Positions 51,137 to 59,538 of a stretch of 64,000 nt of DNA are shown here, piece by piece. Under the pieces are notes generated by a model. That model had not been told where the DNA came from. It made no database searches and saw only the letters and a list, made by a program, of their open reading frames with translations. Origin of the DNA: Leptotrichia sp. oral taxon 212. GTDB taxonomy: Bacteria > Fusobacteriota > Fusobacteriia > Fusobacteriales > Leptotrichiaceae. The DNA lies in the NCBI RefSeq assembly GCF_001274535.1, contig NZ_CP012410.1:1647126-1711125 (forward strand), written 5' to 3'. Both the position numbers and the translations under genes were made by a program. How positions within the stretch are numbered: position 1 is the first letter of the stretch; each line of letters opens with the position of its first letter.

Positions 51137-53614
51137 TTAATTGCCTTCTACATAATTTTTTATTATGTTTCTAGCCTTTTCAACTATTTCATCATACGTA
51201 CCTTCCGGCTTAAACTTTTCCAGAACAGCAACTTCTATTTTCTTAGGTTTAGGAAATTTCATATATCTCGAATATGCTTCAAAAGCCCCTTTTATTCCCA
51301 GACATTGAACATCTACATTGAGTTCTTTAGCTATTATTGCAAATACTTTTTTAAATTCTGCAACTTTTCCGTCTTTAGTTCTTGCACCTTCAGGGAAAAT
51401 AAGTACATTTTTTCCGGCTTTGACATTTCCTGCTATTTCCTCAACACTTTTCTTAATATTTTTATTTATATCTATCAATACCACATTTCCATGACTGACA
51501 AGCAGTTTCAAAATCCCTTTTTTAAAATACCAGTCTATTGCCAGAAAAATTGTGTTATATAGTATTCCTGCAGGTAATAGACTTCCGAGCACTAACGAAT
51601 CTATAAAGCTCTGATGGTTTGAAACAAATATCTGTGGTTTGTTGCTTAATTTATCCCTGTCCACTCTTTTCAATCTGAAATACAGTTTTATTGTCAAATC
51701 AAAAAGAGGTCTTAACACTCTTGTTGCCCATCTGTTTTTTTCTTCAACAGGTGGTGCAGCTTCTATTATTTTTTTCCAGTCTACTTCTCCACTTTCTATT
51801 TTTGTTGCTTTTTCATTAATATATTCAGATAGTGACTTTAAGTTGGATATTTCAGAAAATTTCTCTTCATCGAGCTGAATTCCAAAACTGTTTTCAACAT
51901 ATGCAAAAAATTCAACAATATCAAGTGAATCCATTCCTATTTCCAGTTCAAGATTTTCTTCAGGCTGTGCTTCTATCCCTTTTAATTTTTTTATATAATC
52001 CTTCAGAAGTCTATAAACTTCATTATCAGGTTCTTCCACCTTTTTCTTTTTGACATTTGTTTTTAGATACAGTTCAGGAAGCATGAATCTTCTCAGTTTT
52101 CCTACCCTCGTTTTTGGAAGTTCCTCTTCATACAGTTTATAATCCAGAATTTTTTCATAATTATGGACAGTAAGATTGTAATCCTCTACAATATTCTTTA
52201 TATAAGCTTTTATATTTGTTATTCCCTGTTTTCTACATTCGAGTAAATCAGGAACAATTATCGCCACAAGTTTATCATTATGACCGAATACTCCTAATTC
52301 CTTTATAAGCTTTTTACTCTTTTCAATTACTTTGTTTTCCAGCTTTTCAGGATCAATATTCTTACCATTTGAAAGTACTATCATGCTGTTTCTTCTTCCA
52401 CGGATAGTTATATATCCTTCATCATCAATGGAAGCCAAATCACCTGTTTTGAACCATCCATCTTCAGTTATTACTTCGGCTGTCTTTTCAGGTTTATTGT
52501 AATAACCTTTCATAACAATAGGACCTTTTACCCATAATTCTTCATCTACTATTTTTGCTTCTATGTTATCCAGTTTTTTTCCTACTGTTCCTATTTTACG
52601 TTCTTTCCTTGTATTAACTGCAATTACAGGAGATGTTTCCGTAAGTCCATATCCTTCCTGTACATATATTCCCAATGTTTCATAAAATTCTCCTATTTCA
52701 GGATCCAGTTTTGCTCCTCCTGAAACTATGAACGTAAGTTCACCTCCAAATTTTTCATGAACTTTTGTAAATACTTTCCTTCTTATTTTAAAAGATTTTA
52801 TTTTTGTCATAAGCTTATATATAGTTCTCGTAATAAACTTTGAATCAATCTGCTGCTTTATTCCATCATAGAAAAGTTTAAATACCCTTGGAACTCCAAC
52901 TAGCGCAGTAACATTATTTTTATCAAGAGCTTCTAAAATTTCCTTGCTGGCTATTTTCTTTACAAAAACTATTGATGCCTGGTATTTCAGTATTATCAGC
53001 ACTGTCGCTGTTAGTGGAAGAACATGATGGAAAGGAAGCAATGCAAGTATCTGATCACTCGGCTCCAGAAGATTCTTTTTTTCAAGTCCTTCCAGTTCTG
53101 AACTCAGGTTATTGAAAGTCAGCATAACTCCCTTTGGAAATCCAGTTGTTCCAGAAGTATATAACATCGTTGCTATGCTATCTCCTTCAGGATTTTCAAG
53201 CTCAAAATCTCCTTTTTTTATTATTTCCATTTTATTTTCATCAATTAAATGACTATCTACATTAATTATTGTCACTTGACCTTTATCATACAGCGAGACT
53301 GCTTCCTTAACATTTTTCTCAGTCTCGTCTGAACAGATTATAAACTTAGGTCCTGAATCTTCAAGAACATATAAAATTTCCTTTCCATTACTAGTAGAAT
53401 CCAATGCAATAGGTACTGCTTTTCTATCCCATAAGGCAAAATAAGTATAAATCCATTCCGGTCTGTTTTCCATCAGGATTAATCCAAAATCATCTTTTTC
53501 AGCAGTTACTACATTTTCTGAATAATATTTTACATTGTTAACTAATTCAGTATAATTTATTTTTTTGTCATTAAAATCAACAAGCGCAAGCCTGTCTCCT
53601 CTATTCAAGAACAT
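51137..53614 (-). CDS. Trifunctional acyl-activating enzyme / acyl carrier protein / PlsC-type acyltransferase
   Basis: 825 residues in three domains. Residues 1-510 are an AMP-forming acyl-CoA/ACP synthetase (YTSGTTGFPKGV at 152-163, QEGYGLTETSP near 319-329, GWFKTGDLA near 386). Residues about 530-605 are an acyl carrier protein with the phosphopantetheine Ser in MDSLD (Ser563). Residues about 625-825 are a glycerolphosphate acyltransferase with NHQSFID (666-672) and FPEGARTK (740-747). It could activate a free fatty acid, hold it on its own ACP and hand it to a lysophospholipid, like E. coli Aas but with reversed domain order and a built-in ACP. The protein is cytoplasmic or membrane-associated. 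An extended -10 promoter lies upstream at 53656. Confidence 0.88.
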   Translation of the reverse strand: MFLNRGDRLALVDFNDKKINYTELVNNVKYYSENVVTAEKDDFGLILMENRPEWIYTYFALWDRKAVPIALDSTSNGKEILYVLEDSGPKFIICSDETEKNVKEAVSLYDKGQVTIINVDSHLIDENKMEIIKKGDFELENPEGDSIATMLYTSGTTGFPKGVMLTFNNLSSELEGLEKKNLLEPSDQILALLPFHHVLPLTATVLIILKYQASIVFVKKIASKEILEALDKNNVTALVGVPRVFKLFYDGIKQQIDSKFITRTIYKLMTKIKSFKIRRKVFTKVHEKFGGELTFIVSGGAKLDPEIGEFYETLGIYVQEGYGLTETSPVIAVNTRKERKIGTVGKKLDNIEAKIVDEELWVKGPIVMKGYYNKPEKTAEVITEDGWFKTGDLASIDDEGYITIRGRRNSMIVLSNGKNIDPEKLENKVIEKSKKLIKELGVFGHNDKLVAIIVPDLLECRKQGITNIKAYIKNIVEDYNLTVHNYEKILDYKLYEEELPKTRVGKLRRFMLPELYLKTNVKKKKVEEPDNEVYRLLKDYIKKLKGIEAQPEENLELEIGMDSLDIVEFFAYVENSFGIQLDEEKFSEISNLKSLSEYINEKATKIESGEVDWKKIIEAAPPVEEKNRWATRVLRPLFDLTIKLYFRLKRVDRDKLSNKPQIFVSNHQSFIDSLVLGSLLPAGILYNTIFLAIDWYFKKGILKLLVSHGNVVLIDINKNIKKSVEEIAGNVKAGKNVLIFPEGARTKDGKVAEFKKVFAIIAKELNVDVQCLGIKGAFEAYSRYMKFPKPKKIEVAVLEKFKPEGTYDEIVEKARNIIKNYVEGN

Positions 53615-53655
53615 AATTCCTCCATTTCAAATGTTAAAGAATATAAATTTAATTA

Positions 53656-53664
53656 AGTATACCA
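53656..53664 (-). promoter_or_regulatory. Extended -10 promoter of the acyl-activating fusion gene
   Basis: TGGTATACT on the minus strand, about 42 bp before the ATG; -35 weak. Confidence 0.45.
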
Positions 53665-53690
53665 TAATTTTATAAATAATAAAATAAAAA

Positions 53691-53751
53691 TGAAGCTATC
53701 TCAAAAATATAAATACAATATAAAACTATATTTTTTTGAGACAACTCCATT
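53691..53751. repeat. GTCTC-type inverted-repeat element downstream of asnA
   Basis: TGAAGCTATCTCAAAAA (53691-53707) and TTTTTGAGACAACTCCA (53733-53749) are imperfect inverted repeats around an A/T loop. The element sits just past asnA and probably terminates it. The same ends occur at 41574-41615 and 56561-56644. Confidence 0.6.
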
Positions 53752-53807
53752 CAAAAAATTATTTTTTTCATATAATCTTAAAAAATAAATTTTTAGAAAT
53801 TATTTTT

Positions 53808-54818
53808 CTATAGTAAATTTATTCCATTTTTTTCACACTCTGCTATTATTTCATCAGACCATAATGATGCCTGAACTTCTCCAATATGAGCCCTTTGAAG
53901 CAGGAACATGCATATTCTTGACTGTCCTATTCCTCCTCCTATTGTAAGAGGCAACTCATTATTTAAAAGCATTCTATGATACTCAAGTTCTTTTCTTTCT
54001 TCCAGATTAAGCTCCTTAAGCTGTCTTTCAAGCGACTCACTGTCCACTCTTATCCCCATTGACGAAAGTTCCAAGGCGCTGTCAAGTATAGGATTCCACA
54101 TTATAAGATCCCCATTCAGATCCCAGTCATCATAATCTGGAGCCCTTCCATCGTGTCTTTGTTTAGATTCCAGTAGTTTTCCTATCTGCATTATAAATAT
54201 TGCTCCATTATCCTTTGCAAATCTATTTTCTCTTTCTCCTGCTGGAATCTCAGGATATAAATTTTCCAGTTCCTGTGAAGTTACAAAAGTAACTTTTTCA
54301 GGTAAAAATTTAGTATAATTTTCATATTTTTTAGCTAGCATTTCTTCTGTTTTTTTAAATACTGAATATATTTTATTTACAATTCCCTTTAAGAAATCTA
54401 TATTTCTATCTTCTCTGTCTATAACTCTTTCCCAATCCCACTGATCTACATAAATTGAATGCGTGTTATCCAAATCTTCATCTCTTCTTATGGCATTCAT
54501 GTCAGTATAAATTCCTTCACCTGAATTTACACCATATCTCTTTAATGCAAGCCTTTTCCATTTAGCAAGCGAATGAACTATTTCAATAATCTCTCCTTCA
54601 GCTTCCTTCATTTCAAATGAAACAGGTCTTTCAACTCCATTAAGATTATCATTTAAACCTGTATCTCTTTTTACAAACAGTGGAGCTGATATTCTTGTTA
54701 AGTTTAACTCCTTGGAAAGTTCCCTTTCAAAAAAATCCTTAATAAGTTTTATTGCAATTTCTGTTTCCATTATATTTTGTCTGGAAGTATATCCTTCCGG
54801 TATTATAATACTTGACAT
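53808..54818 (-). CDS. asnA: Aspartate--ammonia ligase (asparagine synthetase A)
   Basis: About 336 residues from the ATG at 54818 (MSSIIIPEGYTSRQN), with AGGAG seven bases upstream. An earlier in-frame start at 54905 would run into tRNA-Arg and is rejected. Class II synthetase-like motifs include APLFVKRDTGLNDNLNGVERPVSF, SIYVDQWDWERVI, DDWDLNGDLI and the C-terminal GGGIGQSRICMFLL. It makes asparagine from aspartate, ammonia and ATP. It lies only about 58 bp after tRNA-Arg(ACG) with no clear promoter between, so it is probably co-transcribed with three tRNAs. Confidence 0.96.
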   Translation of the reverse strand: MSSIIIPEGYTSRQNIMETEIAIKLIKDFFERELSKELNLTRISAPLFVKRDTGLNDNLNGVERPVSFEMKEAEGEIIEIVHSLAKWKRLALKRYGVNSGEGIYTDMNAIRRDEDLDNTHSIYVDQWDWERVIDREDRNIDFLKGIVNKIYSVFKKTEEMLAKKYENYTKFLPEKVTFVTSQELENLYPEIPAGERENRFAKDNGAIFIMQIGKLLESKQRHDGRAPDYDDWDLNGDLIMWNPILDSALELSSMGIRVDSESLERQLKELNLEERKELEYHRMLLNNELPLTIGGGIGQSRICMFLLQRAHIGEVQASLWSDEIIAECEKNGINLL

Positions 54819-54875
54819 CTTTCTACTCCTAACTACAAATCTACAATAAAGATAAGCTCTATTAACCAAATAAAA

Positions 54876-54952
<77 letters not shown>

Positions 54953-54983
54953 ACTTTAAGTGTATATATAATTTAAAAAAAAA

Positions 54984-55077
54984 TGGCGGAGAAGGAGGGA
55001 TTTGAACCCTCGATCCAAGTTTTAGCCCGGATACTCCCTTAGCAGGGGAGCGCATTCGGCCTCTCTGCCACTTCTCC
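54984..55077 (-). tRNA. tRNA-Ser (GCT)
   Basis: Minus strand, GGAGAAGTGGCAGAGAGG to GCCA. The anticodon stem CTCCC/GGGAG encloses CTGCTAA (anticodon GCT); the long variable arm fits tRNA-Ser. Confidence 0.95.
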
Positions 55078-55094
55078 ACGTATATAAAATTAAA

Positions 55095-55180
55095 TGGCGG
55101 GTGAACAGGGATTCGAACCCTGAGAGCTTTCGCTTTGCCGGTTTTCAAGACCGGTCCCTTAGCCGTTCGGACATTCACCC
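55095..55180 (-). tRNA. tRNA-Ser (TGA)
   Basis: Minus strand, GGGTGAATGTCCGAACGG to GCCA. The anticodon stem CCGGT/ACCGG encloses CTTGAAA (anticodon TGA); long variable arm. First tRNA of the second array. Confidence 0.95.
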
Positions 55181-55194
55181 ACACTTACTCGATT

Positions 55195-55224
55195 ACTATA
55201 TCATACTTTTCTATATTTTGTCAA
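55195..55224 (-). promoter_or_regulatory. Promoter of tRNA-Ser-Ser-Arg-asnA
   Basis: TTGACA (55219-55224) and TATAGT (55195-55200) on the minus strand, spacer 18 bp, with TG one base before the -10. The IS30 element ends about 27 bp upstream of the -35. Confidence 0.7.
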
Positions 55225-55230
55225 CATTTT

Positions 55231-55250
55231 TTTTATTTTTCTGATTTTTT
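55231..55250. repeat. 20-bp direct repeat flanking the IS element, left copy
   Basis: TTTTATTTTTCTGATTTTTT, an exact match to 56416-56435 on the other side of the IS30-family element. Confidence 0.75.
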
Positions 55251-56415
55251 GGTAAATTGCAATAGTAAATGTCACTTTTTTATGAAATATTATGAAATGT
55301 ACTGTTTCAGTTCAATATCATACATTTCTTTTGAGCTTTTTCCATTAAAAAGTTTTCTCGGATAATTATTCATCCATTCCTCTATACTCTTTAGTTCTTC
55401 TTCCGTTATTTCTGTTATATCTGTCCCTTTTGGTATAAATCTTCTTATCAGCTTATTATTATTTTCGTTACTCCCTCGTTCCCACGAACTGAAGCTGTGT
55501 GCATAAAAATATCCTACTCCCTGTCCTTCTATCTCATCAACCTTCATAAATTCACTCCCATTGTCACTCGTAAGTGTCTTTATTGAATCTGGATATTCCT
55601 CTATTAATCCCTTTATTCTTCCTTCTGTATGTAATGCTATCCTGTTTTCAAGCTTCCTTATCAGTTGAAGCCTTGTCTTACGTTCTGTCAGTACAAGAAG
55701 ACATGCCAATGTCCCCTTCTTACCTAATACTGTATCCACTTCCCAGTGCCCATGCTCTAACCGTTCTCCTATCCTTTCGTCTCTTTCCTCTATACTTCTC
55801 CCTCCCTGCTTCCTTATACGTTTCCTTAACTCAACCTTCTTCTTTCTCCTCTTCCTATAGGGCATGTCATCCTCACTATATTCCAGAAACAGTCCGCTAT
55901 GTATATAGTTATACAGTGTCTTCAGTCCTATGTTTACTTCCTGTCCTTCCCTTTTTGCTTGCTCCAGTGCAGCATACGGGGAATTCTTTCCCCGTTTCAT
56001 CGAATCTTCAAGATATTTTACCAGTTTGAGGTTCTTCCCTATCTTAAGTTCTCCTTCTTTCCCCTTCTGTGCCTTGTTATACTTTGACTGGGCAAATTCC
56101 GCAGAATATACTCCCCTTGTCGATAAATCTGTATTCAGAAGCTCCACCATGCCCCTTTTAATTTCCCTGTGGAGGGTCCTCACACTTATTCCCAGCTCCT
56201 GTGCTATTTTCACTTTTGACATTCCTATTTTAAGAAATGCTTCTATTTTTCCTCTCTCTATTAATTTTAAGTGTTGCCCTTTTCTTCTTTTTGTTGTATA
56301 CTGTTCTTGAACCATATCTGTTTTCTCCTTTGATTGTTTGTGGTGAATTAATCATACCATAGAAAACTTTTATGGTTCTTATTTTTTCCCATATAGTGAC
56401 ACTTTATTTTACAAC
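55251..56415 (-). mobile_element. IS30-family insertion sequence, apparently intact
   Basis: About 1.17 kb with one full-length transposase gene. Terminal inverted repeats are visible: TTGCAATAGTAAATGTCACT starting at 55257 and, on the other strand, TTGTAAAATAAAGTGTCACT starting at 56414, with 14 of 20 bases the same. The outside boundaries are uncertain by a few bases. The element is flanked by 20-bp direct repeats, long for this family. Confidence 0.8.
55290..56315 (-). CDS. IS30-family transposase
   Basis: 341 residues. The N-terminal helix-turn-helix is KIAQELGISVRTLHREIKRG, preceded by the IS30-type start KRRKGQHLKLIERGKIEAFL. The catalytic DDE triad is visible: Asp in HWEVDTVLGKKG, Asp in TSDNGSEF, and Glu in WERGSNENNNKLIRRF with the IS30 FFPKG-like RFIPKGTDI. 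It has full family length with no frameshift, so it is potentially active. AAAGGAG lies upstream of the ATG. Its transcription points toward the tRNA-Ser promoter. It is the only transposase found in the window. Confidence 0.95.
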   Translation of the reverse strand: MVQEQYTTKRRKGQHLKLIERGKIEAFLKIGMSKVKIAQELGISVRTLHREIKRGMVELLNTDLSTRGVYSAEFAQSKYNKAQKGKEGELKIGKNLKLVKYLEDSMKRGKNSPYAALEQAKREGQEVNIGLKTLYNYIHSGLFLEYSEDDMPYRKRRKKKVELRKRIRKQGGRSIEERDERIGERLEHGHWEVDTVLGKKGTLACLLVLTERKTRLQLIRKLENRIALHTEGRIKGLIEEYPDSIKTLTSDNGSEFMKVDEIEGQGVGYFYAHSFSSWERGSNENNNKLIRRFIPKGTDITEITEEELKSIEEWMNNYPRKLFNGKSSKEMYDIELKQYIS

Positions 56416-56435
56416 TTTTATTTTTCTGATTTTTT
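56416..56435. repeat. 20-bp direct repeat flanking the IS element, right copy
   Basis: TTTTATTTTTCTGATTTTTT, an exact copy of 55231-55250. Confidence 0.75.
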
Positions 56436-56560
56436 TATGATGAATATACGCTTTTTCCTTTATTTACATATCCTATTTTCTTTTCTATTTTCAACTTTCA
56501 TTTCAAATTACAACACTGTATGTCATTTCTTAACTTGATAATTTATTATTACAATATATA

Positions 56561-56644
56561 TGAGTCTGTCTCAAAATAAAAGTTAAAAATTAACACAAAA
56601 ATATACTTCATTTATATTTTTTCTACTTTGAGACAGTTTCATTT
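56561..56644. repeat. GTCTC-type inverted-repeat element downstream of accA
   Basis: TGAGTCTGTCTCAAAATA (from 56561) pairs with CTTTGAGACAGTTTCA (to 56643): a 10-bp perfect core CTGTCTCAAA/TTTGAGACAG around an A/T loop of about 45 bases. It is placed like a terminator after accA. Confidence 0.6.
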
Positions 56645-56684
56645 CTTTCCTTAGATAATTTTTATTGTATTTTAAAAACTTTGA

Positions 56685-57641
56685 TTATTCTTCTCCATTT
56701 TCAAAAAATTCTCCCATGTTTCTAAATTTTTCATACCTTTTTTCCAGCAGTTCTTCCAGAGAATATTTATCAATTCTTTTAAACTCTTTCAGAACAGCAG
56801 CTTTTAGATTTTTAGCAATCTTTTCAAGATTTCTATGGGCACCGCCCAGAGGTTCTTCTATTATATCATCAATAACTCCAAGCGATTTAAGGCTTATTGC
56901 ATCCATTTTCAGGCTTTTTGCCGCTTCCGCCGCCTTAGTTGAATCGTTAAACAGTATTGATGCGCAGCCTTCAGGAGAAATTACTGAATATACACTGTTT
57001 TCAAGCATAAGAACCGAGTCAGCAACTCCTATTCCTAAAGCTCCTCCACTTCCACCTTCCCCTATTATTACAGAAACAATCGGCACTTTCAGTCCAAACA
57101 TTTCAGCCAGATTCTTAGCAATGGCTTCTCCCTGTCCTTTTTCTTCTGCTTCTATTCCAGGATATGCTCCCGCAGTATCTATAAGTGTTAGTATAGGCAG
57201 CTCAAATCTTTCTGCCATTCTCATCAGCCTCAATGCTTTTCTATATCCTTCAGGGCTCGCCATTCCAAAATTTCTGAACATATTTGAATCAAGATCTCTA
57301 CCTTTCTGGTGTCCTATTATCATTATATTATAACCATCTACAGAAGCCAATCCACCTATTATCGCATGATCATCTTTTGAAAGTCTATCTCCATGAAGCT
57401 CTACAAAATCCTGTGTCAGCGTATTTATATAATCAAGTGTATAAGGTCTTTTAGGATTTCTGGAAATCTGTATTCTTTCCCAGGAATCCAATTCATTTTC
57501 ATTGAAATCTTTATATCTTTTTTCAAGTTCTTTTTCAAGTTCTTCTATTTGCTTTGAAAAATCTATATTTTTTTCTTTGGAAAATACTTTTAATTCTTCT
57601 ATTTTATCTTCCAGTTCCTTAATTTCATCTTTCAGGCTCAT
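56685..57641 (-). CDS. accA: Acetyl-CoA carboxylase carboxyltransferase, alpha subunit
   Basis: 318 residues. An N-terminal helical pair (LKDEIKELEDKIEELKVFSKE) is followed by the crotonase-like carboxyltransferase core: SRNPKRPYTLDYI, FVELHGDRLSKDDHAIIGGLA, the biotin/CoA-site GHQKGRD, LTLIDTAGAYPGIEAEEKGQGEAIA and IGEGGSGGALGIGVAD. With AccD it transfers carboxyl from biotin to acetyl-CoA to make malonyl-CoA for fatty acid synthesis. It lies 12 bp after accD. accB and accC are not in this window. Confidence 0.97.
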   Translation of the reverse strand: MSLKDEIKELEDKIEELKVFSKEKNIDFSKQIEELEKELEKRYKDFNENELDSWERIQISRNPKRPYTLDYINTLTQDFVELHGDRLSKDDHAIIGGLASVDGYNIMIIGHQKGRDLDSNMFRNFGMASPEGYRKALRLMRMAERFELPILTLIDTAGAYPGIEAEEKGQGEAIAKNLAEMFGLKVPIVSVIIGEGGSGGALGIGVADSVLMLENSVYSVISPEGCASILFNDSTKAAEAAKSLKMDAISLKSLGVIDDIIEEPLGGAHRNLEKIAKNLKAAVLKEFKRIDKYSLEELLEKRYEKFRNMGEFFENGEE

Positions 57642-57653
57642 ACTTCCTCCAAT

Positions 57654-58505
57654 TTATATAAGTTTTTCCAGTATACGATAAATCGTAGTTTTTAATTCTT
57701 TCCTTTCAGCAATTACATCAACCATTCCATGCTCTAGCAGAAATTCCGCTCTTTGAAATCCTTTTGGCAATTTCTGATTTACTGTTTGTTCAATAACTCT
57801 GGGACCTGCAAAACCTATCAATGCATTAGGTTCTGTAACTATTATATCTCCCAGCATGGCAAAAGAAGCTGTAACTCCTCCTGTAGTAGGATCTACAGGT
57901 ACTGAGATAAAAGGAATTCCTGCTTCATTCAATCTTTTTACTGCTCCTGAGGTTTTGGCCATCTGCATCAATGACAGAATACCTTCCTGCATTCTTGCAC
58001 CACCTGAGCTTGAAACAACAACAACAGGGATATTCTTTTCCAATCCTCTTTCAAGAGCTCTTGTTATTTTTTCTCCAACAACAGAACCCATGCTTCCACC
58101 CATAAAGTTAAATTCCATTACTGCTATACTTATATCTATTCCATTTATTTTTCCTGTTCCACTTATTACTCCGTCAAGCATTCTGCTTTTTTCCTGAGAG
58201 CCTTCCAACTTATCCTGATACCCCGGAAAGTTGAGAAAATCTTTAGATGACAGTGTTATGTCGTCTTCAATGAAAGTTCCTTCATCTATTAACAGCTCAA
58301 TCCTTTCAAATGCTGTAAGCCTGAAATAATGTCCACATTTAGGACAGATATTCAGGTTATTCTTTAAATCCTCATTATATATAATTTCATTACATCTGTT
58401 GCACTTCTTCCATTTATTATCATCAACTATGTCCATGCTCAGTTTTGATTTTGATGTGAGTGTGACATATTTATTTTTCGATTTTTTACTCGAAAATAAT
58501 CCCAT
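57654..58505 (-). CDS. accD: Acetyl-CoA carboxylase carboxyltransferase, beta subunit
   Basis: About 283 residues from the ATG at 58505 (MGLFSSKKSKNKYV); the frame extends to a GTG at 58514 which is part of the GAGGTG ribosome-binding site. The Cys4 zinc ribbon is CNRC...CPKC near residues 35-57. The core includes VVSSSGGARMQEGILSLMQMAKTSGA and PTTGGVTASFAMLGDI, and GFAGPRVIEQT near the end. It forms the A2B2 carboxyltransferase with AccA, encoded just downstream in the same operon. Confidence 0.97.
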   Translation of the reverse strand: MGLFSSKKSKNKYVTLTSKSKLSMDIVDDNKWKKCNRCNEIIYNEDLKNNLNICPKCGHYFRLTAFERIELLIDEGTFIEDDITLSSKDFLNFPGYQDKLEGSQEKSRMLDGVISGTGKINGIDISIAVMEFNFMGGSMGSVVGEKITRALERGLEKNIPVVVVSSSGGARMQEGILSLMQMAKTSGAVKRLNEAGIPFISVPVDPTTGGVTASFAMLGDIIVTEPNALIGFAGPRVIEQTVNQKLPKGFQRAEFLLEHGMVDVIAERKELKTTIYRILEKLI

Positions 58506-58617
58506 TTTTTTCACCTCTCTATGTAAATTTGCTTTAAATTTTATGAAATAACTTGTGTTATCTTAAATTTTAAACTTATACTCTATGTTAAAACTAAATT
58601 ATTTCTCAGTACTAATT

Positions 58618-59526
58618 TTACCACATAATTTGATTATTTAAAAATTTTTTTTCAATTTCGTATTTATATTCATCAAAAGCAATATAATAACAGCATAAAT
58701 ATAGATTTTGACTTTTATCATTTTTCCCATATTTTCTGTCACCTACTATAGGATATCCGTAATTTGAAATCTGAGCTCTTATCTGATGCTTTCTCCCGGT
58801 AACAAGATTAATATCAAGTACCGTTTTTCCAATATTTTTATTATTTTCAGATAACTTTCTTTCAATACATCTGAATTCTGTTATGCTTTTCTTTCCTTCA
58901 ATCTCATTTCCAGTTACAGAAACACCATGTTCCCCCACTACAAGATAATTTTCTATTGTAAATTTTTCTTTCTTTATAATTCCATGAACAACAGCAATGT
59001 ATTTTTTATGAACTTCATTATTCCGTATTTTTTCTGAAATATAACGTAAAAACTTTAATGTCTTGCATCCGATTACAAGTCCGGAAGTTTCATAATCCAG
59101 TCTATTTGCAAAATTAATATTTTCACTGTTATAAATTTCCTTAAATATTTCTGAAAGTCCATATTTATGACCTGTCCCTTTATGCATAGGAATATTTCCT
59201 TCTTTATTTACAATGAAAAAATCTTCATTCTCAAATATAACACTTTTTTTATATTTATCCAGTATTTTTTTTTCTATTTTATTTTTTCTATAATTTTTAT
59301 TTTCATCAGAAGAAATTTCAGCCTTCAAATATTTTACAGATATTTTTTCATTTAATGAAAGTCTATAATTTTCCTTCACTTTTTTCCCACCGACTTTTAC
59401 GTCACCTTTTCGTAAAGCCTGAAAAATCTTACTTAAAGATTCATTTTTAAATTTCCTCTTTATATATCTGTCTATCCTCATTCCTTCTGATTCACTGTCT
59501 ACAATATATTCAAAATTTTTCATCAT
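58618..59526 (-). CDS. RluA/RluC-family 23S rRNA-type pseudouridine synthase
   Basis: 302 residues. An S4 domain (SEGMRIDRYIKRKFKNESLSKI) is followed by the RluA-type core with ANRLDYETSGLVIGCKT at about residue 140. Its Asp is the nucleophile; the usual His of HRLD is Asn here. The motifs VHKKYIAVVHG and GRKHQIRAQISNYGYPIVGDRKYG follow. This is the RluC/RluD branch acting on large-subunit rRNA; the site cannot be assigned by reading. Two adjacent ATGs (59526, 59523) compete, with GAGGA a few bases upstream. It lies 12 bp after rodA. Confidence 0.9.
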   Translation of the reverse strand: MMKNFEYIVDSESEGMRIDRYIKRKFKNESLSKIFQALRKGDVKVGGKKVKENYRLSLNEKISVKYLKAEISSDENKNYRKNKIEKKILDKYKKSVIFENEDFFIVNKEGNIPMHKGTGHKYGLSEIFKEIYNSENINFANRLDYETSGLVIGCKTLKFLRYISEKIRNNEVHKKYIAVVHGIIKKEKFTIENYLVVGEHGVSVTGNEIEGKKSITEFRCIERKLSENNKNIGKTVLDINLVTGRKHQIRAQISNYGYPIVGDRKYGKNDKSQNLYLCCYYIAFDEYKYEIEKKFLNNQIMW

Positions 59527-59538
59527 GATTCCTCATTT

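Noticed and set aside
56665-57333. 222-codon plus-strand frame opposite accA
   Set aside because: accA is certain on the minus strand; this is a shadow frame.
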